Shown: positions 48,701-60,700 of the stretch, one piece after another
Numbering within the stretch: position 1 is the first letter of the stretch
Layout of the letters: each line of letters begins with the position of its first letter
Assembly: GCA_950295325.1 (NCBI GenBank)
Contig: OX485808.1
Location: 11,470,501-11,534,500 of the forward strand
Source: Polytrichum commune
Taxonomy: Eukaryota > Streptophyta > Polytrichopsida > Polytrichales > Polytrichaceae
Reading direction: 5' to 3'
DNA length: 64,000 bases
Notes under the pieces: model-generated
The model's input: only the letters and a program-made list of their open reading frames with translations
What the model was told of the DNA's origin: nothing
Databases searched by the model: none
Position numbers and translations under genes: made by a program

Positions 48701-51700
48701 CTTCTGCACTCATTAATCAAACCAGTGCCTTGTTATTGCACTAAATATTTTCTCTCTCCTTTATATCAAGAGGATTCAAGTAGCAAATGATTCAGCTTCC
48801 CAGAATAGCCCTTGGAATTGGGAAAATAAATAAATTATACAGCTAACTATTACAAAGCAAATTAGAGAGCTCACACCCAAATGGCATTTTTCATGAATAA
48901 AAAAATCAATTACAAGCCCTTCCTGAACAAATAATTGTTTTCTAGTCTCACCTGATTCACGCACCTGCCATTGAGGGACAGGTGGCATATGTGAAGGTGG
49001 TTTTGGCTTTATGAATGAGGCCAATGTGATACTATCAGATGGGTCTTCGATCTCCTCCACATCATCGTCCACGCCATCCCCAGTAATTTCATCTTTACTC
49101 TTACCTGGCATTTCCTCATTGTAATCTGGCATTTCCAGGTCTTCCACACCCCAATTATGCGCTACATTGCTGGAATTTTTGAGTTGCGCATTTTCTGTTG
49201 ATTTGTTATCCTCCAGCGTCGTTTCTTCATCCGAATCCAAATCAATCACACCACTCTTTGGCTGGGAAACATACCCACCTTTACCTACAGGAGGTAAGTT
49301 TTGATGATGCGGCCACTCATATAAACTATTGTAAACTGTTGTTTTCCTTTGGAGGGCTTCTACAAAAGGTTCCAGCTGATGCCGTTGGTCTTCTTGCAAA
49401 CATGATTCTGCAATGTCACAGAAAAAACCCAGGCTTACACTAACTCAGAAGAGAATTTTATGGATCTCAATTTGTTTACAGAAAAGATGATTGAACAGAA
49501 TTTTATGGATCTCAACTGTTGTTCGTTCCCATGCATTTTAGTTTTGAATCCACTACATAAGTTGGACTTATTGGCATCCTGACCAAAGTGATGTAGCCCA
49601 CTGCCAATCTCAATGACTGCACTATATATCTGATTTGGGGGCCACACTATTCTCATTGACCCATGCCAATGAACATTAGACTAATCATCATGGGCCACAT
49701 TATTTCTCTAGGTTCACATTCTCTTACTATGTTTATTATCATCGGCCACATGATTTATTGTGAACATAGATTAAAGTGGGTCAATACTTCCAAAATATGA
49801 AAATTAGGTGGCACTAAGACAAGAGGCTTCTTTTGTAAAATACAACATGTCAATCTTAAAGAGTTTGAATATTTATATGGCTTACAATAAATATGTGCCA
49901 TGTGAACTCCAATGCCACACTAAATCAGATATATAGTGTGTTTGACCCCACAGACTCCATGATATCTATTCTGACCTGATGAAAATTTGACAGACCAACA
50001 GAATCTTAAAAGAACCAGTCCTAACCACTTGGCAGCCCTTCTAAAATCAACATTAACAGGGAGAATACAGTTGAGTGATTCTCGATATATCGTAATAGTG
50101 AATGCATGGCAAACTTTGCGCATAATTAGATACAAAACTATTTTTCGCCCACATTATGAAACCCGCTGCTATGGCTTTAGTTTTTAAAATATTCTTGGCA
50201 TTTTACCACATGGCAGTTTTACATTGGTTGAGACCAGCTCAAATCCTACGTGGAAATTATAGTTTGGTGTCACAAAATATGAACCAGGAAGCACCTTATG
50301 GTAATCAACACAAACTAAGAACAAGGCATTCGGACATCCAATAGTATATAGGAAGTGAAGTGAAATCTATACCTGGTCGAAGCAGTAGTGGAACAACTTG
50401 TTTCAAGGTGGACGAAATGGAAATTTCTGAATGGGTTAAATCTTCAACTATGACCAAGATTGCATCCTGCCACCATCTCAGGACCGCTCGTGACGAATTG
50501 CTACCTAAGGCAACAAGGTCTTGAAACCACTGTGTGGCGCTTTCTTCTGAAGTGCTGGGAGTGCCAAACATTAAATTCCAGAGTGAAGTAGGTACATGCT
50601 TGCACACCAAGGGCAACAGTTGGAGCGTCCGTGTAAACATCAGCTGCACCCACAGGTCAAAAACAATTAGGTGGGTCCTTCATATTGGACCATTAATGCA
50701 GACCAAGGTCCTCCTAGTAATGCTTCTTGCCATAAAATCCATTTTCCTGAACATTGTACTGTGAAGATCTCAGAATCTGGGTGAAAGCCACTTTCAGCAA
50801 TTGTAAGACACATTGAAATGCCCTTAACCCTTAAAGGTCAAAGGGTGTTTTTTGGATATTGAGATGACTAAAGATGGAACACTTTCAAAGCTCATGTGTC
50901 GTTTAAGTTCCAAAAAAGGTTGTTACAAATCACTCAATGATTATATCCATACAATTGAAAGTTAAATGCCAAAAATTTATGTATTAAGATTTTGATTGCA
51001 GATATTCATAGCAAGGTTTTGTTCGATGGAATTTTTCCCTAAGGCTCAAAACTAACTCATGTACAACATAGTGTGGAATAAGAAAAATATAATCATGTGT
51101 AGAATTGGTGGCTAAATATACTAGATTTTGCACAGAATGGTATGTTGTATTCCTTCATGTACTTGACCATGCTTACAACCTAACTTCAACTTATTTCTCC
51201 AATCAGACAATCTTAGGACAATCTCATTAGAGGAATAAATCTTTTTAACTGAGGTTTAATTTTACAAGATATGACTAAAGATGAAGTTATCAACACAAAA
51301 TTTCTTCTTTCCAACATTTAAGGGTTAAGACTCAAGAGTACCTCGTGTCGACCATCTTCAATGAGGTGCTTGCCTTCCATTATTGTCCTAGCTAGGAGAG
51401 GCCACAACATGCTGGACACAACGCCACAAAGTTTTTGCCATACTGAAGGATTAAGTGCATAAGCCGGACTTGAAATGACGCTCCTGTTCACAGGCATGGA
51501 CACTTGTTGTGAAGCTTGTGGCAGACAAGAGCTCATCTGTGAAGACGACATAACAGAGCTCGAAATGTTCTCTGGAGCTCGTTTTCGCAACGTAAGTAAT
51601 TTGCACCCCAGGAAAAAGAGTTGATTCAAAGCGCGCACACAATCAAGGAGTGGCCACTTCATCAACTGCCATGCACAAATAAAAAAACATTCAATCAACA

Positions 51701-54700
51701 GAGAAGATTCATTAAGGCAATAGTCAGGATGAGGCTATTTATTTCAATTTAATGAAATCATTATTTTCCTTCTTATATCATACCATGGCATGTTTGTGTG
51801 AAAATGATGAGTTGTCATTACGTTTCAAAAGGTGACTTGCATCAATCAATCAAATTAATCTTCAAGCTGTCCACCCTGTGAGAGCCAAGCCCACTTCATT
51901 GGATCTCCATAAATTACGGCTGACACCATTGGCACAACATACAACAGGCAGGTCTAAAGAGGACCTCATGATGATGTTTATCCATGCTTTGAATATAATT
52001 AAAGAGAGCATTTGTTGAACTTTATCTGGCCAACTGCCATAATATTTTGCTCTGTCAACCCTTAAAGGTCCGAGGGTCCCAGTGTGGGCTTCTAGATGTC
52101 ATACAGAGGAGTTTAAGATTACTTCTTGATACTTTTAAATAAAAACGTGAAAAGTGACCCTATCTAGGATTACCCCATTTATCATAAGCATTATTCCAAT
52201 CGGAGCATACATGTATGTAGAATAAATTATAGGCAAATTTGGGCTTGTATAAATGACCTAGCCTCAAATACATACCATGTATAGCTAATCACCGTTGTCA
52301 CATATGGCTTTAATTTCACTTCCTATGTCTAATAGGTTGTGCTAAGTATAGATTCAATATCATAGATCAAATGAATAATTATTTGACTACTTGTTGGGGG
52401 TTCATACAAATTGCCACGTATCCCCATATAACAAACACCCCCAATCCTTTAAGAATTAACAGCATTTTAGAAAAATTAATGATGACATAAGATGCATAGC
52501 TCAAGAGATTAAGTTGTGAAAACAAAACTATTTTTGATGCATGGTGCATTGCACGGCCGACCGCATGGACCGACATTTCGCTGCTGCAAAGGAGCTCTAA
52601 GCCAGACTCCAATGTCGAGTCCGCAGAAAAGTGGCTCAAAATTTTCCTGTCCACCTCCCTCCAGGCCTGTCCAAAATCAACATGTCCTCGGCTAATTAGT
52701 GCATAAAATCAGATATGAGATACAGATTTTAGCCATAATTGGAGCCCACTCACTGCATGGCACAACCCAAGCACTTTGAATATACATTTTTGAGTCTGAT
52801 CCCCTTAGCAACACAAACAAAAAACCGTTGATATCTAGAAGGATCATGTTGTAGCCCTTGATGACTATTTACCTCTCAACACGACATAGAACCACACAAG
52901 TAGGAAGACCTACAACACTTGGATTTGAAAAGACCTTGCCCATTGTTAGGAACCCAAAATTTTAAGCTTCCAGTTGGAGGAAACTTATGGGGAAAAACTG
53001 AGAGATGACCAGATGTCTGGTAGACAAGCCCAACTATTATGCATCTTACATCTTGGAAGTTTGCATAAAATACATCTAATTCGAGTAAGTAACCTTGACC
53101 CTTTTTTAACACAGGAAGCTTATCTAAATCCTGAACTTAGCCCCCTAAACTTTTGAGCTCACTTTGAGAGCTTGAGTTGAGAGCTCAAAGAAAGGAACCC
53201 TCTCATTGGCAGGGAGCCTCTTGCGCATGCTTGTCCACTCAAATCCACTTTGCATGCGAGCTCTCACCTTGAGAGCATGAACTTTTTACCGGCCTTACAA
53301 CGCTTGGATGGCGCCTTGATGGATCTCATGTGGAATGACAATGACAAGCTCTCAGTCTTTTTAACAAGCTTGTGGTCAAAATCCTAGGCCGCCTCATGGA
53401 GGTAGATTAGGAAAGTTGAGAGCTCGAGCTCTCATTTTGTGGGTCACAAGCCAATGGGCTTTTAGGCATTCCTAAAATCCTATGGCTTCAAGTGAATGCT
53501 TCTTTGTTAATATCATCCTCCCCTCTCCCCCCCCTTGACATCTCACTTTGAGTTTTAAGAGGGCCTTAGGAGGCTATGGAGCACATGATGCTTACAGTAT
53601 TTGAGGTCATCAGCAGCAACAAAAGTGGTTCTGCAAAGCTAGGTTCCCAAGTCCATCGATCTGCAACAAGGTGCAACTGCTTCGTGAACCCATCTGCACA
53701 CCTTTGAACCAAGACAGTGCACACGAAACATTAACAGAATAACCCAAACAGCTACCAATACTTCTCTGTCTAGTCTCATAAGTGGAAACAGATACAGCTT
53801 CCACACATCAAACAGCCACAACCTTCTGCCTAGGAAGATATACTGCTCCAAATGGCTTCCTGATACACAACTATGCAATATTTTACACCTATGGAGTCTA
53901 TGAAACTTTACACATTACAATGAACCACTGGCCTAAAGCCTAGTAAAATGGAATATATGTACTATCAAAATAGACTAGACCTTGAATATGCATCCAAAGT
54001 GAAGATATTAAAAACAGAAAAGGCTTCGCCTACCATGATTTATTGACAATCTTAGTAACAGTCAAATATCTCCAACAACAACTAGCATCGAATTGCACAG
54101 TGGCTGAGCCACCAACAATGTTAACCAAGTTCTATGTACTAATGATGGTGACATTACTTTGTAAAGTTGAAATGACGATTCTAAGTACTAATTAGTAGAA
54201 TATTGAGCAAATCCATTCCCCCCAGATCACTCTTACCTTTTAAATGTGCTAATTAACTCCATGCAATGTTGATGAGCTGGAACTACATTCCGACAAGGGT
54301 CGGCATCACTCCGATCATCATACCCTTTTGGGGTCTCCCATTTCAAAGATTTTGAAAGCTCAACAGTAAAATCAAACCCAGCATATGTAACCAGCAGATC
54401 GCCTGCTCAATTGATCATACAGAAACGTCAAGGAGTTGTCATAATAGGTGTAGGAAGCCAATAACAAACTAATGCAAAAAACCAAACCATGTCTAACAGA
54501 AGAATATCCTCAGGAATTTCTGCCTATGAGCCCTAGTAGGAGAAGTGGATTAAGGCAACTGTGACTACAATTTCACATGTAATCACCAATGCCTGATGCA
54601 ACAGAAATATCTACTAACTCATAACAGCTTTAGGTCAGGAGCTGATTGTTTTGCATACAACACCTTCCATGTTCGGCAAGTTTGAAGTGCATGCTTGGTG

Positions 54701-57700
54701 GTAGTGTGAAGGTTTGAACCAAAAACATCCTAAATCAATTAAGCTTGGCCCTCAATAAACCAAAAATAGGTTGCTCTTCATTCAATTCGAACACTACCTC
54801 CAAGCATGCACCAGCAGTGGAAAGAAATAACTGAATTTGTATGCAAAATAGCCTATGAAAAAACATAGAGAACCAACTCCTGACAAAAAGTCTCTTTGAG
54901 TTAAAGGATAACTCTAACAGCAACAACAACGAAGTACAAATCATTGCAAAACCCTTGCATAGAGACAGCTATGTCTATCCAATCTGATACCCGAAAACTT
55001 CCTCGACAACCATTGAGCCTCCAAAGGTTCAAAAAATTGAAATAGGAAAACCCACGAGGACCGGATCCTCAAGTATTGATAAACAGTAAGGTATGTGGGC
55101 CTGATGTAGTCACTCTTCTTAGTTAGACACCTATATTTGAGTGGCATATGGCAAGGCTTGTATTAAGAATGGACACCAAAAAGGCGTGCTCCAATGAGAT
55201 TTGACTATGTGCTCAATATATATTAACCATTCTAGGTTTGATAATCAACACAATTGAGATATAACCTCTTATAACTTCTGCAAATCAACTCTGATTATGT
55301 AACTTGGAACAACAGTTTTTGTGATTCACACTTGCTAATGGGACGAGACAATTCCTGATCTGATCCAATGCCATAATTGCTTGTGGAGTTGGGAGTGTAC
55401 ACAATAGAGCCACTTTACTTTAATCCACATGGAAAATACAGAGGTTACTGAATTTTGTTTACCTGATGGAGGCCCAGCAGGTGGATCAACCATGGCGAGT
55501 CGTCCCAAAGCCCACAAAACTGCTTTGCAAAAGCTTACTGGACTAGGTAAAAATGCCCCTTTGAGTGCTTCGATCCAAAGCAGTGGAACACACGACCAAT
55601 TCTCAACACCCTCCCCCACAGAATCACTAACCTTCTTAAAAGAATTCCAGTACTTGTTGTCGCCAACAAGACTATCATCAGATTTTGATGATTCAGCACC
55701 CAACCCATCATCAACACCGTTCTCTAAAAGGTGACCCCACAAAGATTCTGGACTTTCCAACTTGCCAGACAGAGCTGCAAGTGCAGAGGCATCAGAGACT
55801 AATATGATTTGAAAGAGATCAAAAGCAGGTAACCGTAGAGACTGGTGCAGGCTGGTATCTTTTAGCGTCGCAATCAGTGGAGGGCCCCTAATCCACATTG
55901 AGAAGTTGGTAACATGAGTCAGCATTGCAACTCGTTTTGGAATCTTCAAATTGTATAAATCAACATCACATAACTAATCCAATGTCAGAAGAAGCTCTCA
56001 ACATCAACCCCAGAAATAAGTTGATAAGATTTGAGGTACCAGCAATAGATTCAACTCAGATAATTCTGCAATTAGCCAGCTTAAAAATCACTTACCAAAC
56101 ATGAGCACAATCTAATGGTGGAAGAGGAGGGTCCATTGTATAGCCACGCCAAACCAATGTATAAGCAATCTGAGAAGAAGAAAGAAAGGAAAAAACGTCA
56201 CTTATTCATAGGCTCCCGAGTATCACCATGATTAAGTACTTAAAGACGTAACTTCAGAGGTGACAATCTTAACAGCCTTCTCTAACCAAGGTTTTAAGTT
56301 GAATAGGATGAAACTTGAAAGATAAAACTAAAAACTGCCAGCACATATGACAGACACTTTGAAAATTATTGCAAATTGTGAATAAATCTTCAAGCAAGTA
56401 TCAAGGGGTTAAACCCTGCCATAGATATTGAACCTGGCGAGCTTTCCTGCTCATCAAAGGATTGAAATTCTTGCTGCCTGGAACTTGCTGCAGCAGGAAG
56501 TACAAGAGTCGTCGGCGCTGTCTCTCATACTCCTTATCTTGAAGAGCTTCTAAAGACTGACATCCATAAAACACAATGATTGGACCCAGATGTTCTGTGG
56601 TTGCACTCAAAATTACTATCAAAAGGAGCTACAATCCTACAAACTTCTACATCCACTAGTCCTCAAAACTGATCATCTCCCAGGATCCATTATAACCTTT
56701 TGCTGATAATTCATAGTCAGTTCCTGTAATACCATCAAAGAACAGGAATGCATGCTAACTAATCCGCAACAACAACCACAGAAACACTCCTGTTTACAAA
56801 AATGCAAATGACCAATATCCTAAATACTCAATTCCAATTAAACATTCTAAAATCTCAGAACCTAAACTTCCACTTGTGTTTCATAAGAGTAATTTGCAGA
56901 GCTTGCCATTCTTCACCTCTCTCAGGCCTCAGAATGGTACAGATTTAATGAACAGGGTAAAAGCTAAACCTGTAGAAAAGGCTGAAATAAGTCAAAAATG
57001 TGTTTGTGCATGCGCTCCTGATTCGAATGAAAGCACTGACTGATGAGTGTGTTTCGCACTACACCTGCTGAAAAAGTAGTGCGAAGCCACAGCTTGTAAC
57101 CTGCTCAGCATAATTGAGGTAACTGTCAAATGTAGTATAGTGCATCTCATCACAGCAAAAACCTTACACATTTGACTGCAAGCAGTGACCAGAATAAAAA
57201 CTGAACCTCGGGATTACTCCAAACCAGTTAACCTTTTATGCGAAGAGGATATTTAGCATCTCACTGACATAATTTTGAAATTTCTTCTCGTCCACTGGCG
57301 CTTCCTAAAAACAACCTTGAGATGTAGTCTTCATACCTAAAATTTCTAACAATAGTTGCAGGCATCGAAGAGCATTGTAAAACACTGATGTGGCTTCACT
57401 GACTTGATTAAGCACAATGCTCACAAAGACAGGGTAGCGTTCCACTATCCCATCTTCCATGGCTGGGGGCTCCAGACGGCTTAATCTGTAGAAGTAGAAG
57501 AAAATGATGGGTCTTGGTCAGATAATGGAAGCTTGAAAAACAAAAGTTCCCAATCAAGAAGTAATGAACAACTGTAGACTCCAGAATGCAGTCGGATCAT
57601 CACAAAAAACACTAAGTAATTACCACTAACTGACAATATTAGTCAACCTCAGGTAACAAAAACACTAGATTTGGGCAAACTGACAAACACAGTGATATAA

Positions 57701-60700
57701 TAATCCTGGCAGTAATTCTCTTTCAGCAATATGAAACGTACATGATTGGAAGGCCCAGCCATAAAGCTTCTCGAGTAAAGCCAACTCTTGGTCTAGATTT
57801 CCCCTTAGAAACCAGAGCTCCCTGCCTTGGCCCTGTGGCTGCTGTTACTGAATCGAAAATGTCATATTCAAGGCAGTGCATCACTTTTTCTATCAGAGGT
57901 AAAATTGCCTCCATATCTTGTGCATCCCTGTACAAATCATCACAAACACGCCTCTTCAAATATGTCCAATTCATGATGTCAAAATACACTTCACATTACT
58001 CAGTCATTGACCACCTCATAATAGGTCGAGAGTAAAGTTGAATGCATATTAAATTGTGTGCAGTGAGCGCTGGACTTGGAACTGCCCCATATTCTAGTTT
58101 TGCAGTAGGTAGATTCAATCCACCTTACACTGACACATCTTGGGTATTTTAAGAACAAATCTTCGTTCCAGGATCTACCATGTCAAGCTTAACCAGAGAG
58201 GTGAGCACTAATTTAAGAATGGGAGCAACCATCCATTCGTGTTCTCTAGTATGTCTGCACATTTGGATAGAAAGAGTGGTGTAAATTTCTGGAGTCCAGA
58301 TGTACCTGAACTTCTCAAGCGATTTGACAAGAGAAAGGGCCACACGCCGTACACCTTGATCAGTATGGAGAAGAAGTGTGTATACACCCTGCCGCAAGCA
58401 ACCAAATTTGAGCATTGTATACAAACTCAAAAAACCATTTCCTCTTGTACTGAACCAGGTTACTAATGTGGATCTGTGAGCCTCAAAACAGCTGTAATTT
58501 ATAACTGTTACAGAATCAGTAGATGCCAGTCACCAAATCACTAATTGACATGTCAAACTCTTTTCCAAGTGACTACATACAGGCCCATCAATATCAATAT
58601 AAAATGCACAACACAATCCCATATTCACAATTTCACTTCAGATAATACTTGTGTTCTCAATTCAGTACCGGATAATGTTGACCTTTAGCCAGAGTAAGAT
58701 CATGGCTGGCTTCAACATAGCTTAAAAATGGTCGCATTGTCTCATTGACTTCTGCATCCTCTAATAAGGACGGGAACATCAGAACCTGTAGGCAAAACAA
58801 AGATCATTAATAACTTAACATTAGAACTATGCAACAACTTAAGACATAGGCAGGATAAAGAATAGATCGTTCGGATCTTGACTCAGAACTTTATGCATTG
58901 TTTGAAAACTATAAAACAGTTATGTTTTTAGACTTTGTAGACGTTTTGGGGTTATGTTCCATAGGTCTTACAGATACTTTCTCCAACCACTTGCAATCAT
59001 AAGATACATCTATATGAATTGAGCCCCAATGTCACCTCAATTTAAAGACTTTAGTTTTGTTAGTTTCAATGTTTCTGATTTGTTCATTGACATAGTACTA
59101 ATAGCCACACAGAACAGCGACAGGCTTGAACAACATGTTTGTATAAGGTAGCAGTGTTCAGACCTCAAACAAGACACATATCACTTCAACAGCATTTCTG
59201 TCTGAATCAAATTTCTTTTCCTCCACTAGCTCCAGAAGGTTTTTCAAATGTAGTGCCACACGCTCTGCATCCAGTTCCTGAGAAACATAGACAGATTAGT
59301 CCAAGATACTTCTGTTTGTTTCTAAGGAACAAAATCATAAACTTATCCATTGTATTTTGAAACTTATGACAAATTGGAGTTATCCTTTTAACTCAATAGG
59401 ACTTTCCACTAGGAGTTAGCCCCCCTATGATTTTCCATTGGTTGCTATGCATACAAAATCAATATTTCTTTCCACTTGTGGTGCATGCTCAGAGCTAGTG
59501 GTTAAATTTGAATGAAGAGCAACCTATTTTGGTTCATTGAGGGCCAATATCATCATAGCACCTCTTGGCATGCCAAAATCAGTTTGACCCTCCATGAACT
59601 GATATAAAATAAGTTCTTCATTGAAACCTCCATACTACCTCCAAGCATGCACCAACAACTTACTGAACATGGAAGGTCTTGTATGTAAAACAACCAACTC
59701 CCGACCAAAAGTCATGTTGAGTTGGAGGATAACCTATTGTACATCAGTTTCAGCCAGAAAAAAAGTTACAGCATCCAGAAAAAATAGTTTGCTCTTTATA
59801 AGATGAAGAAAGAGTCAAACAAGATGAAAGCAAACAGGTACTTGGAAGGTGGGTGCAAAGAGACCTACCTGCAAGATAGCCAATAATGGCCCTACAACGT
59901 CTTCCCAATATTCAGCCTTGTAAAACTCTTTCGCCTTATGATGTTGCACGACACATCGGGTACACACTCTGAGCTCTGCCGAAACACGCCGCCAGAGCAA
60001 GCGCAGGAAAGAGTCCTCAGAAGTGTCTTCTGGCAAGTTGTAAAAAGGCTCCAGTAGTGGGAGCATCACATCTTTGTTTGCACACCAGCAATGCTCATCC
60101 TTGGGTAGCTTGTGCAGGAACACAAATGCGTCGCAAAACCTACATCAGATACCAAGTGCAGGAAGATAGGACCTGTCAGATTCCATGCTACATAGGAGTA
60201 ACTCTAAGCGACATCCAAGATAAGGATAGCATGGGAATTGACGATAAACTTCAACCTTGTGGCTTACAGGAATTGGTGAAAGTGGTTAGTACCTTGTTTA
60301 AGAAAAGATGTAGGTATCATGTAGTCTGATCAAACTACAAAGAAACCTTTTTTAGAACTTACCCGTGCATCTAAACATAAACAACCATCAACATTTTTGC
60401 CGATCCTTACAGTTGCAATTTTGAAAGCTTGTCAAGTGGTTCAAAAGGGAGCAAGATCTTCATGCCCATAGATGCCCAACCCTCTAGAACCTTCTTTTTC
60501 ACCCTCAAAACCCAAGTGCCAACGACTTTAGAGGGTTAACAGTCGGTGGCTAATAAAGATTATGATATACGTATGGACTTTATGGGTGGGATGAGAATGC
60601 GACATTGGACCTAACAACTTTAAGAACTGATATTGAGGAAAACCAATTTACAGGCGACGAGCCTACAAAATCATCGCCAACAGCCCACAACAGAGAGATG

